NCBI GenBank assembly: GCA_018711655.1
Contig: DVIA01000005.1
Location: 1 to 53,259, forward strand
Direction: 5' to 3'
Length of the DNA: 53,259 nucleotides
Source: Candidatus Pullichristensenella avicola
GTDB taxonomy: Bacteria; Bacillota; Clostridia; Christensenellales; Aristaeellaceae
Positions 17,091 through 25,025 of the stretch are shown here, piece by piece. Numbering within the stretch: the stretch's first letter is position 1; each line of letters starts with the position of its first letter. The notes under the pieces are model-generated. The model had not been told where the DNA came from. It searched no databases and was given only the letters and a program-made list of their open reading frames with translations. Made by a program: the position numbers and the translations under genes.

Positions 17091-18098
17091 TCAAACGCCG
17101 AAATCCTCGGCGCTCCAACCGTATGCGCTAAGATCGTTCTGCGTAAGCATGTTGAACTGGAGGTGCGTCTTGATCATATCGTCCACATTCTCCGCGGTGA
17201 TCAGCGGGGTTTCTGTATAGATCATCTGCTGCTCGGTATTGCCGTTGATCAGAACGTCTACCATGACCTGGATCGCCCCCAGCGCGATCGCGTTGCCGTC
17301 CTGCAATACGGTGGCGGTGTATGTTCCATTCTTGATTGCCAGGCATGCGCCCGCCAAAGCGTCCGTGCCATAGATTTGCGTGCCTTCGATTCTGTCGGCG
17401 GCAATCAGCGCCTCCATCGCGCCCAGGCCCATTTCGTCGTAGCAGGTGAGCACCGCGTCGATCTGCGGAAAGGCCTGAATCCAGTCCTCCATGGTGCTCA
17501 TCGCCTTGGCGCGATCCCAGTCGCAGTTGGCAGTGGCCAGGACCTCGACATCGTCGCGAACATTGAACACATAATCTTCAAACGCCTGCGCCCTGGCTTC
17601 GCTGTGCTGGTTGCCGGCAACGCCTTCCATGAAAACGACCTTCGCGCCCTCCGGAAGATGTTCTGCAGCGTATTGCGCGACGATCGCACCCTGTTCATAG
17701 GGATCGATATCGACGTAGCTGCACAGATCCGGATCGCTCGTATACTGACCGTTCGTCACGCATACGGGAATACCGGCGTTGATCACTTCCTGGATCATGG
17801 GCACTTCGTTTTCATCGAAATACTGCAAAATGAGCATGTCCGGCTGTTGCGCAATGCAGTCTTCCATCAACGCGGCGCGCGTTTCAAAGCTTTCCTGTCC
17901 GTCGTATGTCTTGAGGTGAATGTTCGGATAGTTCGCCGCAAGTTGTTCCTCAAATACGGTAACGACCCATGTGCTGAACGCCTGAGAACGCGTTTTGGTA
18001 ATGTACCAGACGTCGAATTCCTGTTCCTCGGCAAGCGCGCCGCCAATGCAACCCAGAGCCATGGCCACGCAAAGAGAGAGTAGCATCAGTTTCCTCAT
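17091..18098 (-). CDS. Sugar ABC transporter substrate-binding protein (ribose/RbsB class)
   Basis: 335 residues from ATG 18098 with AAAGGAGG upstream. A signal peptide covers residues 1-23, with a likely signal peptidase I site GALA/EE. The only cysteine nearby (ALGC) does not fit a lipobox. The mature part is a type I periplasmic binding fold: TWVVTVFEEQLAANYP, PDMLILQYFDENEVPMIQE, AGIPVCVTNGQ, DPYEQGAIVAQYAAEHL and AVLTCYDEMGLGAMEAL. It captures an extracellular sugar or polyol for the adjacent permease and ATPase. Lack of a lipid anchor is unusual for a Gram-positive binding protein. The ligand is unknown. Confidence 0.9.
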   Translation of the reverse strand: MRKLMLLSLCVAMALGCIGGALAEEQEFDVWYITKTRSQAFSTWVVTVFEEQLAANYPNIHLKTYDGQESFETRAALMEDCIAQQPDMLILQYFDENEVPMIQEVINAGIPVCVTNGQYTSDPDLCSYVDIDPYEQGAIVAQYAAEHLPEGAKVVFMEGVAGNQHSEARAQAFEDYVFNVRDDVEVLATANCDWDRAKAMSTMEDWIQAFPQIDAVLTCYDEMGLGAMEALIAADRIEGTQIYGTDALAGACLAIKNGTYTATVLQDGNAIALGAIQVMVDVLINGNTEQQMIYTETPLITAENVDDMIKTHLQFNMLTQNDLSAYGWSAEDFGV

Positions 18099-18179
18099 TG
18101 GTCTTCCTCCTTTAAAATCGTCCCCTATATTTTTATGTCGGCTCGCTTTCCGACATATTCCCCGATAAAATCCGCCGCT

Positions 18180-19139
18180 TCAGCGCTGCTTTTTCCTTTG
18201 AATCACATCCATGGCGACCGCGACGACGATGACGCCGCCTTTGATGATCTCCTGCATATAGGAATCCACGGCCAGAAGGTTGAGGATGTTGTTGAAAATA
18301 CCCAGGATGAACGCGCCGGCGATGGTTCCCGAAACCGTACCGTAGCCGCCGGCAATGCTGGTGCCGCCCAGCACCGCCGCGGAAATGGCGTCAAATTCAT
18401 AGTCCTCTCCCGCCTGCGGCATGCCGCCGTTCAACCTGCCCATTAGGATAATGCCCGCAAGGCCGGTGAACACGCCGTTGAGGATCGTAGCGCTCACCAT
18501 TGTCCGGTTGACGTTGATGCCCGCCGCGATGGCCGCATCCATATTCCCGCCAATGGCGTAGATATACCTGCCAAATTTGCACCGGTTCAGCAAAAACCAT
18601 GTGATAAAGGCAATCATCATCATAAAAAATACCGGAACCGGTATGCCCAAAACCGCGCCCTTTCCCAATACGGAAACCCTGCCGATCGAGTAGATCGGGA
18701 TTGCATCCGTAATCAACAATACCAACCCGCGCGCGGACATCTGCATCGCCATGGTCGTTATGAACGCGGGGACTTTGAACCTGGTAATAATCAACCCGGA
18801 AACCGCCCCAGTTGCAGCGCCAATCAGCATGGACACAAGAACAGCCAGCAGCACAGATTGCGTCTGCACATATGTCATAACGCCCAAAACGCCTGCCAGT
18901 GCGATCACCGAGCCCGCGGACAGGTCGATCATGCCGCAGATGATGATAATGGTCATGCCGTAAGCGACAATGGTTGAAACGCTGATCTGCCGCGTGATGT
19001 TGAGGATGTTCGCCGGCCTTGTGAAGCTGTCTGATAGACAGATACTGACGAGGATGACGCCCAGCAAAACCAAATAGATACTGTGTCTCTTGCTGAATCG
19101 AATAAGCAAATCCTTGAAGCCCATCTTCGTATTCTGCAT
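18180..19139 (-). CDS. Sugar ABC transporter permease (RbsC class)
   Basis: 319 residues from ATG 19139; the ribosome site GGAGGAAAG lies in the end of the ATPase gene, leaving 1 bp between the genes. About eight to ten membrane segments are visible, with the family motifs GMIDLSAGSVIALAGV, GAVSGLIITRFKVPAFITTM and AAVLGGTSIAGGYGTVSGTI. It forms the membrane channel with the ATPase encoded upstream and works with the binding protein encoded 81 bp downstream. Confidence 0.93.
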   Translation of the reverse strand: MQNTKMGFKDLLIRFSKRHSIYLVLLGVILVSICLSDSFTRPANILNITRQISVSTIVAYGMTIIIICGMIDLSAGSVIALAGVLGVMTYVQTQSVLLAVLVSMLIGAATGAVSGLIITRFKVPAFITTMAMQMSARGLVLLITDAIPIYSIGRVSVLGKGAVLGIPVPVFFMMMIAFITWFLLNRCKFGRYIYAIGGNMDAAIAAGINVNRTMVSATILNGVFTGLAGIILMGRLNGGMPQAGEDYEFDAISAAVLGGTSIAGGYGTVSGTIAGAFILGIFNNILNLLAVDSYMQEIIKGGVIVVAVAMDVIQRKKQR

Positions 19140-19140
19140 T

Positions 19141-20664
19141 TTACTTTCCTCCAACCAGCGTCTTAAGTACGTTCTCTTCAGAAAACTCGGCCCTGTCCGT
19201 CAATTCGCCAACGATCCTTCCGCCGTCGATCAAGTACAGGCGGTTTGACATGCGAATCACTTCGTTCAGTTCTGAGGAAATCATGATAATCGTCAGTCCT
19301 GCCCGGGCCATTTCTATCATCAGGTTGTAGATTTCAAATTTCGCGCCGACATCAATTCCTCGCGTTGGCTCGTCCAGAATCAATACTTTGGGGTTCGCCA
19401 GCATCCATTTGGCCAATACGACCTTCTGCTGGTTTCCACCGGAGAGCGATCGTATGGAATCGTTCAGGCTGGCGACTTTGATCTTCATTTTTTCCCGCAT
19501 TTTTCCAACAACGTCGATCTCGCGCTTTCGATCAATCCTGCCCAACAGCTTTTGCAACGCGTCGAGGATGACGATCGAAGCGTTTTCCTTGACGGAACAG
19601 TTCTGCAAAATGCCAAAGCGCTGCCGGTCTTCGGAAACCATTGCAATCCCGGCGCGAATCGAATCTGAAACGCTGCGAATCGTCTGCTTTTTGCCGTCCA
19701 GGTATATTTCCCCCGAATCGAAGGCATCCAGGCCGACGATCGCGCGCATCAGTTCCGTGCGCCCCGATCCAAGTCTGCCTGCCAGGCCGACGATTTCGCC
19801 TTTGCGGGCGTTGAAGCAGACGTTCTTAAACAGGCGCTTCCGGCTGAAATTTTTGACCTCAAAGACGACCTCACCCGGCACGACGTCATTTTGCGGAAAT
19901 ACGGCGGACATTTTCCTTCCGACGATCAGATCCACGATGGTATTGACGTCGTACTTTCCGATCTCGCCCGTTTCGACCACGCGTCCATCGCGCAGAATGG
20001 TTACGTCGTCCGCGATCTGCTGGATTTCATCGAGTTTATGGGAAATATAAATAACCGATACGCCTCTTGAGCGCAGCGAGCGTATTTCCTTAAATAACAG
20101 TTCCGTCTCATGCTCGCTAAGCGACGATGTCGGTTCATCCAGGATCACCAGCTTCGCCTCCTGCTTGGAAACGACTTTGATGATCTCGATCATTTGTATT
20201 TCGGAGATGGCGAGATCCTTCATCTTGGTATTTGGATCGATCTCAACCCCTTCCGCCTGAAGCAGTTCCGCGGTCTTTTTCAGCATGGCACGCCTGTCCA
20301 GAACGCCGGGCAGCATCCTGCTTTTCCCCATCTCGCTTCCCAGGAAGAAGTTTTCCGCAACCGTCATGTTCGGCGCGTAGGACAGTTCCTGATACACCAT
20401 GCCGATGCCCTTCAGCGCCGAGGCGCCGGGGTCTTTAAAAACGACCTCTTCGCCATTGATGAGCATTTTTCCCGAATCGTACTGATATGCGCCCTTGATG
20501 ATCTTGACAATCGTGCTCTTTCCCGCTCCGTTCTCGCCGATAAGCGCGTGGACCGTTCCGCGGCGTATTTTCAGATCGACGTTATAAAGCACCTGTACGG
20601 ACGAAAAACTTTTGTTGATGCCGCGCATCTCAAGGATATAATCGTTCTGCATTTCCTTTTGCAT
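19141..20664 (-). CDS. Sugar ABC transporter ATP-binding protein (RbsA class, two ATPase domains)
   Basis: 507 residues. The first domain has Walker A GENGAGKST near residue 43, signature LAISEIQMIEI (degenerate) and Walker B LVILDEPTSSL. The second has the altered Walker A GRLGSGRTEL usual in this class, signature LSGGNQQKVVLAKWM and VLILDEPTRGID. It energises import through the permease encoded next. I start at ATG 20664, 4 nt after AGGTGAG; ATG 20652 is also possible. It lies 53 bp downstream of the transaldolase gene in one transcript. Confidence 0.93.
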   Translation of the reverse strand: MQKEMQNDYILEMRGINKSFSSVQVLYNVDLKIRRGTVHALIGENGAGKSTIVKIIKGAYQYDSGKMLINGEEVVFKDPGASALKGIGMVYQELSYAPNMTVAENFFLGSEMGKSRMLPGVLDRRAMLKKTAELLQAEGVEIDPNTKMKDLAISEIQMIEIIKVVSKQEAKLVILDEPTSSLSEHETELLFKEIRSLRSRGVSVIYISHKLDEIQQIADDVTILRDGRVVETGEIGKYDVNTIVDLIVGRKMSAVFPQNDVVPGEVVFEVKNFSRKRLFKNVCFNARKGEIVGLAGRLGSGRTELMRAIVGLDAFDSGEIYLDGKKQTIRSVSDSIRAGIAMVSEDRQRFGILQNCSVKENASIVILDALQKLLGRIDRKREIDVVGKMREKMKIKVASLNDSIRSLSGGNQQKVVLAKWMLANPKVLILDEPTRGIDVGAKFEIYNLMIEMARAGLTIIMISSELNEVIRMSNRLYLIDGGRIVGELTDRAEFSEENVLKTLVGGK

Positions 20665-20717
20665 ACTCTCACCTGCATCCGTTTTGTCTGGTCTGCGCGC
20701 GCTGGAATCGAACGTCG

Positions 20718-21374
20718 CTATGCCTGAGGATATATCGCCTGGAAATCCGCCGCGAAGCTCTCTATGCCCCTGTTTGTAAGCGGGTGCTCAAAAAGCTGAT
20801 TGAAAACGCCGTACGTCAGCGCCAGAGAATCTGCGCCGGCCTTGATGGCTTCTATGGCGTCGTAGCTGTTTTTGATGCTTGCGGCGATTACGCACGCCTT
20901 GATCTGATAGGCGTCGTAAACCGCGCGGATATCGCGAAAATGCTGCAACCCATCGCCGCCCATATCCCGCACGCGCCCAATAAACGGGCTGATAAACGCA
21001 GTGCCCGCCAGCCCTGCGGCCAACGCCTGACCGGCGCTGAAAATAAGCGTGGCGTTTGTTTGAATCCCCATCGGCACAAGCCTGGCAATGGCCTTAACGC
21101 CCTCCTTGTTGCCGGGGATCTTGACGCACATATTTTCGGACATATCGGAAAGCCGCTTTGCCTCTTCGACAATGTCGTCCGCCTTGATAGAGACCGCTTC
21201 TACGGCGACGGGCCCTTTGAAAAAACTGCGAATGTCCGATATGACCTGCGCATATGTGCGCCCGGCACAACGAATTTTGTTCGGGTTCGTCGCAACGCCT
21301 GCTACAATCCCCGTGCTTACAGCTTCGTAGATTTCTTCTACATTTGCTGTGTCCAGAAAAATCCGCGGCAACAT
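20718..21374 (-). CDS. Small transaldolase (TalC/FSA family)
   Basis: 218 residues, first gene of the operon, with AAGGAGGA upstream of ATG 21374. FLDTAN (Asp8), the Schiff-base Lys85 in CVKIPGNKEG, TNATLIFSAGQA and SPFIGRVRDMGGDG show the TalC/fructose-6-phosphate aldolase fold. Residue 131 is Phe. Fructose-6-phosphate aldolase has Tyr at this position and transaldolases have Phe, so transaldolase activity (moving a dihydroxyacetone unit between sugar phosphates) is more likely. TNPNK replaces the more usual TNPS or TNPT. It would connect the operon's sugar phosphates to erythrose 4-phosphate, sedoheptulose 7-phosphate or fructose 6-phosphate. Confidence 0.9.
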   Translation of the reverse strand: MLPRIFLDTANVEEIYEAVSTGIVAGVATNPNKIRCAGRTYAQVISDIRSFFKGPVAVEAVSIKADDIVEEAKRLSDMSENMCVKIPGNKEGVKAIARLVPMGIQTNATLIFSAGQALAAGLAGTAFISPFIGRVRDMGGDGLQHFRDIRAVYDAYQIKACVIAASIKNSYDAIEAIKAGADSLALTYGVFNQLFEHPLTNRGIESFAADFQAIYPQA

Positions 21375-21392
21375 TTCCTTATCCTCCTTTTA

Positions 21393-21422
21393 TTATGTGA
21401 TTTGCTTTGTTTTTTCACATAA
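21393..21422. promoter_or_regulatory. Inverted-repeat operator candidate of the sugar operon
   Basis: TTATGTGA at 21393-21400 and TCACATAA at 21415-21422 form perfect 8-bp arms with centres 22 bp apart. They lie immediately downstream of the minus-strand -10 box, covering the expected transcription start. This is the position of a repressor site. The SorC-type regulator of the operon is the likely ligand. Confidence 0.65.
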
Positions 21423-21451
21423 ATTATAGCTTATCGTATATTTTATTTCAA
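21423..21451 (-). promoter_or_regulatory. Sigma-A promoter of the sugar operon
   Basis: On the minus strand TTGAAA (21446-21451), 17 bp and TATAAT (21423-21428). It is AT-rich and lies 49 bp upstream of the transaldolase start. Confidence 0.85.
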
Positions 21452-21701
21452 TTTGATTTAATTCATATTCCCCCCAATATCTTCAGAATATCCGGTATCA
21501 TATGTCACTTTTTCTATCGTATTTCATATTCGTTTTGCAACTGCGCGGTATTCCGGCATTTTGCGCGCCGGCGAAAGCGCCCAACCCGTCCGCCGCATCC
21601 GGAAATGATCTATGCAAAAGCGGACAAAACGGCGCGGTGCGCGCCGTTTCTGTGCCGAGGGGATCCGCCTTTGGGCGCGGCGCAAGTTCCCTGCGGGGCA
21701 T
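21452..21701. other. Spacer between the two minus-strand units
   Basis: About 250 bp without a gene. It is AT-rich near the operon promoter and GC-rich beyond. A 9-bp hairpin (AAACGGCGC at 21627-21635 with GCGCCGTTT at 21641-21649) has no T run. It may be a second terminator stem or a processing site. Confidence 0.5.
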
Positions 21702-21744
21702 AAAAAAACCCGCCCGCGCTGCGTTTCTGCAGCGACGGGCGGGT
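21702..21744 (-). terminator. Rho-independent terminator of the SIS-domain gene
   Basis: On the minus strand ACCCGCCCG-TCGCTGC pairs with GCAGCG-CGGGCGGGT, followed by seven T residues, 46 bp after the stop of the SIS gene. It separates that transcript from the sugar operon promoter. Confidence 0.9.
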
Positions 21745-21789
21745 AGGAAGGGTTCCTGGGGGAACGCGCCGCATGCGGCGCCGTTTCCG

Positions 21790-22395
21790 TTACAGCGGGC
21801 GATGGTTGAGGCGCTCACCGACGGCTCCGCCGGGATGGATCAGCGCGAACTGGCCGGCCTGATAGCCGGTGTGTTCGATCAGCGCCGCCTGCAGGGCGTG
21901 GAAAATCACGCACAGCGCGGTGGTGCTGGTCGTGCCCTGAAGGTTGTATTTGTCGGTTTCGCGGTTGACATGCTGCTTAAGAACGACGTCGGCCATCTTG
22001 GCAAGGGGCGAATCGAGGTTTTCCGTAACGGTGATGATGGAAACGCCCTTGGCCTTGCAAATATCGCCGATGGGCAGAAGTTCGCCCGTTTTGCCGCCGC
22101 GCGAGGCCAGCACCATCACGTCGCCCTTCTGCAAAAAGCCCGTCGCCCCATGCACGGCCTCGGCCGGCGAGATAAACCGGGCAGGGCGCTCGATGCAGCA
22201 CATCAGGTGCGCGAAGTGCTGGCAGACGATGCCCGAATGCCCGCAGCCGGCAGCGCCGATGCGCGGAGCCGCGGCCAGCATCTCCACCGCCCGGGAGAAG
22301 GCTTCCTCGTCAAAATACGCTTTCATTTCCTCAATACAGGCCGATTCAATGTCGTAGGCCGCGCGCGCGGCGGCAAGCGCTTCGGAATGGATCAT
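21790..22395 (-). CDS. SIS-domain sugar-phosphate isomerase
   Basis: 201 residues from ATG 22395 (GGAGGG upstream). A single SIS domain: GAAGCGHSGIVCQHFAHLM near residues 48-66, the phosphate-binding loop LASRGGKTGELLP near 96-108 and a C-terminal IHPGGAVGERL as in arabinose-5-phosphate isomerases. There are no CBS domains, unlike KdsD. The usual SxSGxTxE loop is changed to SRGGKTGE. It resembles phosphosugar isomerases such as 6-phospho-3-hexuloisomerase. The substrate is unknown. It is transcribed divergently from the triosephosphate-isomerase-like gene with an independent promoter and terminator. Confidence 0.82.
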   Translation of the reverse strand: MIHSEALAAARAAYDIESACIEEMKAYFDEEAFSRAVEMLAAAPRIGAAGCGHSGIVCQHFAHLMCCIERPARFISPAEAVHGATGFLQKGDVMVLASRGGKTGELLPIGDICKAKGVSIITVTENLDSPLAKMADVVLKQHVNRETDKYNLQGTTSTTALCVIFHALQAALIEHTGYQAGQFALIHPGGAVGERLNHRPL

Positions 22396-22454
22396 GGCTT
22401 TCCCTCCTGACCGGTCGATGCGCGTCCGCAGCGCGGGCGCGGGTTCTATCTTTC

Positions 22455-22482
22455 ATTATAGCAAATTGCGCAAAAATGTCAA
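22455..22482 (-). promoter_or_regulatory. Sigma-A promoter of the SIS-domain gene
   Basis: Minus-strand TTGACA (22477-22482), 16-bp spacer and TATAAT (22455-22460), both perfect hexamers. It faces away from the promoter at 22565-22593. Confidence 0.85.
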
Positions 22483-22564
22483 GAACCATATTTGCCTTTA
22501 CAACAATCTTCGCCTTCATATTCCCCATATAATTTTCGTTTTCAAAAGAAATCCGGAAATAACG

Positions 22565-22593
22565 TTGACTTTTGCCGCAAAAAGCGCTATAAT
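22565..22593 (+). promoter_or_regulatory. Sigma-A promoter of the tpi-like/yjbQ/deoR/kinase unit
   Basis: TTGACT (22565-22570), 17 bp and TATAAT (22588-22593). It is divergent from the SIS-gene promoter, with 82 bp between the two -35 boxes. Confidence 0.85.
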
Positions 22594-22634
22594 GGCCGCA
22601 GAAACATTTTTGTTTTGGAAAGAGAGGCGCGCTT

Positions 22635-23351
22635 ATGCGGAAGGAATGCAGGATCCGTCCCCCGTTCTTTGAGATCGGCCCCAAATCCTATCTGTACGGT
22701 CAGGACGTGATCGACCTGGCCATAGCCGCGGACGCGGCGTCGGAAAAGTACGACGTCGATATCATTTTCACCACGCCGGTGGTGGAGATCGCGCGGGTGA
22801 AGGCCGCCACCAGGCGCATCCACGTTTTCGCCCCGCATATGGATCCGCTGCGCCCCGGGCGCGGCCTTGCGGACACGCTGCCGGAATCGCTGGTGGCCGC
22901 CGGCGCGGAAGGCGTAATGCTCAACCACTGTGAAAAGCCCCTGAGCCTCGGCGTTCTGCGCGAGACCATCCAGCGCGCCAAGGAAGTGGGGCTGACGACG
23001 ATCGTCTGCGCCGATTCCTGCACCGAGGCCAGCATGATCGCCATGCTCGATCCGGACATCATCGTCGCCGAACCTACGGAACTGGTGGGCACGGGCGTAT
23101 CCTGCGGCCCGGAATACGTCGCCGCCGCCACGCAGGCTGTGAAGAGCGTGAACGAAAACATCCTGGTGCTCACCGCCGCCGGCATCGCCAACGGCGAGGA
23201 CGTATACAACACGATCATGGCCGGCGCGGACGCGACGGGATCCTCCTCCGGCGTGGCCAAGGCGCCGGATCGCGCCGCAATGGTGGAGGAAATGATCTCC
23301 GCCGTGCGCCGCGCATGGGATGAACGCGCCCAGAAACAGGGAAAAGCCTGA
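22635..23351 (+). CDS. Archaeal-type triosephosphate isomerase homologue
   Basis: 238 residues from ATG 22635. TIM-barrel motifs of the archaeal (short) branch: Lys17 in GPKSYLYG, His98 in VMLNHCE, Glu146 in AEPTELVGTG and the phosphate loop ADATGSSSGVAKA. These match the Lys, His and Glu catalytic residues of triosephosphate isomerase. Bacterial glycolytic TpiA is about 250 residues with a different sequence, so this is probably an accessory isomerase for a triose or tetrose phosphate, as with EryH in erythritol catabolism (comparison by role, not close sequence). It is first in a transcript with YjbQ, DeoR and FGGY kinase genes. Confidence 0.85.
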   Translation: MRKECRIRPPFFEIGPKSYLYGQDVIDLAIAADAASEKYDVDIIFTTPVVEIARVKAATRRIHVFAPHMDPLRPGRGLADTLPESLVAAGAEGVMLNHCEKPLSLGVLRETIQRAKEVGLTTIVCADSCTEASMIAMLDPDIIVAEPTELVGTGVSCGPEYVAAATQAVKSVNENILVLTAAGIANGEDVYNTIMAGADATGSSSGVAKAPDRAAMVEEMISAVRRAWDERAQKQGKA

Positions 23352-23378
23352 ATTCTTTAGAAAAGCGAGGGAACACGG

Positions 23379-24014
23379 ATGGATTTTAAAGTTGTTCAGA
23401 AGGAAATCGAACTGCAGTCCCGGGGCTGGATCCCCACGTTCCACGACATTTCCCGCGAAGTGATGGAGATCGTCGAAGAGTCCGGCGTCAAAAACGGCGT
23501 CTGCACGGTCGTCTCCCACCACACCACCTGCTCTGTGATGGTACAGGAATGCTCGCACGACATCGACTCGTTCGACCTTGAATACCTCCAGCACGACCTG
23601 CTCGACATCATGCGCAAGATGATCCCCGACTTCGCCGAGGAGCATCAGTACCGCCATCCCGGCCCCATCCACACGCAGTTCGGCCGCTATGTGGACGAGC
23701 CCGGCGACTACACTTCCATGAATACCGACGGCCATCTGCGCAGCGTATTCTTCGGCCGCAGCGAAAGCCTCACCATCAAGGACGGCAAGCTGGACGGCGG
23801 CGAGTTCGCCCACATTTACTTCATCGACTGGGATCATGTGCGCGCCCGCCATCGTCAGGCGAACGTGACCGTTATGGGCACCACCGAGGACGTCGGCGAT
23901 CGCAAGTTCCACGGCGGCGTTACGGTCAACACGCTGCGCAAGTATACCGATGAGGAAAAGGCGCACGACGTGCATTACACCCTGCAGCTCGACGCCAGAA
24001 AGTACGACAAATAA
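23379..24014 (+). CDS. YjbQ/UPF0047-family protein, extended form
   Basis: 211 residues from ATG 23379, 27 bp after the isomerase stop. The YjbQ signature is present: VVSHHTTCSVMVQE at about 44-57, the HL.S..FG.S segment (GHLRSVFFGRSESLTIKDG) and a FIDWDH end of the fold. The usual family length is about 130-140 residues; here there are insertions before the HLRS motif and about 45 extra residues at the C-terminus. Some family members show weak thiamine-phosphate synthase activity, but the physiological role is not settled. Its place in a sugar kinase operon suggests a role on a small phosphorylated metabolite. Confidence 0.8.
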   Translation: MDFKVVQKEIELQSRGWIPTFHDISREVMEIVEESGVKNGVCTVVSHHTTCSVMVQECSHDIDSFDLEYLQHDLLDIMRKMIPDFAEEHQYRHPGPIHTQFGRYVDEPGDYTSMNTDGHLRSVFFGRSESLTIKDGKLDGGEFAHIYFIDWDHVRARHRQANVTVMGTTEDVGDRKFHGGVTVNTLRKYTDEEKAHDVHYTLQLDARKYDK

Positions 24015-24055
24015 CCCATTTTCGCGCAAGCCCGCTTCGCCGCATGGCGGTTTCA

Positions 24056-24082
24056 GCCCGATCCTCCCCCGGGGGATCGGGC
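24056..24082 (+). other. GC hairpin between yjbQ-like and deoR-like genes
   Basis: GCCCGATCC at 24056-24064 pairs with GGATCGGGC at 24074-24082. There is no T run. It may be a processing or partial termination element. Confidence 0.45.
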
Positions 24083-24126
24083 CGAAATGCAATGGCGGCC
24101 CTGCGCCCGGAAGGTTGTGTGCCGCC

Positions 24127-24897
24127 ATGGCCTACAGTTCCCTCAAAATCGACGTTCGCCGCGGGCGGATTCTCGAAATGCTCCGCCGGGACGGCAGGGT
24201 CTATGTCTCCCAGTTGAGCAGCCTGCTGGAAGCGACGCCCGCCACGATCCGCAACGACCTTGCCGCCCTGGAAAAGGACGGCTGTCTGGAGCGCGTGCCG
24301 GGCGGCGCGGTGCGCAAGGCGCAGGCGGAGCAGAACGCCTCCGCAGCGCGGATCGAACGCGCCGCGGAAAAGCGCGCCATCGCCGCCTGCATGGCCGCCA
24401 TGGTTCGGGACGGCGATCGGCTGTTTATCAACTCCGGCACCACGGCGCTGGCCGTGGCGGAGGCGCTGCGCGCGCGCCGGGCGCTGCATGTGGTCACCAA
24501 TTCCCTGCCCGTGGCCGCGCTTTTGGGCGCAGAGCCGTCCTTTCGCGTGCTGATGCTGGGCGGCGTGATCAACGCCTATGGCTTCACCTGCGGCGGCGAC
24601 GCGCAGGAACAGCTCGGCCGCTATCGCGCCGATTGGACGGTGCTGGCGGTGGACAGCGTCAGCGCCGCCGGAGGCGTCACCACCTATCACCCCGACGAGG
24701 CCATTCTCAACCGCCAGATGATCGAGCGCGCCGCCCGCACGGTGATCGTCGCCGACCACACCAAAATTGGCCGCGCGGGTTTCGCGCGCTTTCATCCGGC
24801 CGACAGTTCCGTCTGCCTGATCACCGACGCGGCGGCGGCCGGGCCGGAACTGGAGCGCCTGGCGAAGCAGGGCGTGGAAATACGCGTCGCCGACTGA
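24127..24897 (+). CDS. DeoR-family transcriptional regulator
   Basis: 256 residues from ATG 24127, after GGAAGG. The N-terminal helix-turn-helix is typical of DeoR (RRGRILEMLRRDGRVYVSQL, then ATPATIRNDLAALEKDG and LERVPGGAV). The DeoRC effector domain shows NSGTTALAVAEAL, HVVTNSLPVAALL, LGGVINAYGFTCGG and ADHTKIGRAGFARF. Such proteins respond to sugar phosphates and repress the operon they lie in. It lies between the yjbQ-like and kinase genes and probably controls the 22565 promoter. Confidence 0.93.
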   Translation: MAYSSLKIDVRRGRILEMLRRDGRVYVSQLSSLLEATPATIRNDLAALEKDGCLERVPGGAVRKAQAEQNASAARIERAAEKRAIAACMAAMVRDGDRLFINSGTTALAVAEALRARRALHVVTNSLPVAALLGAEPSFRVLMLGGVINAYGFTCGGDAQEQLGRYRADWTVLAVDSVSAAGGVTTYHPDEAILNRQMIERAARTVIVADHTKIGRAGFARFHPADSSVCLITDAAAAGPELERLAKQGVEIRVAD

Positions 24898-24993
24898 CGC
24901 GCGCCGCGCCTTTGAACCGCAACGCAGCACGGACGCGTGCGAAATTCCGCCTGCGCAAACGCCCCTATGCGGCGTTCCCGCGGCGGCAAAGCG

Positions 24994-25025
24994 AAGGAGG
25001 AGCGGGGCCGGACGGTCCCCGCGCT
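24994..25025 (+). promoter_or_regulatory. Ribosome binding site separated from its start codon by a hairpin
   Basis: AAGGAGG at 24994-25000 is 25 nt from ATG 25026, too far to work directly. Between them GCGGGGCC (25002-25009) pairs with GGTCCCCGC (25014-25022, one bulged T) around the loop GGAC. Folding would bring the site to about 4 unpaired nt from the start codon. Confidence 0.6.

Noticed and set aside
21790-22395. KdsD (arabinose-5-phosphate isomerase) as evidence of lipopolysaccharide
   Set aside because: Only the SIS domain is present, the CBS pair is missing and the phosphate loop is altered. It cannot support an outer-membrane claim.
20718-22395. Sulfoquinovose (sulfo-transaldolase) pathway
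   Set aside because: A small transaldolase and an isomerase-like protein are present, but no sulfoquinovosidase, sulfolactaldehyde enzyme or sulfonate exporter was found, so nothing specific supports it.
24087-25025. Upstream in-frame extension of the FGGY kinase to give 806 residues
   Set aside because: The extension is a shifted reading of the DeoR gene. The kinase fold begins directly after ATG 25026.
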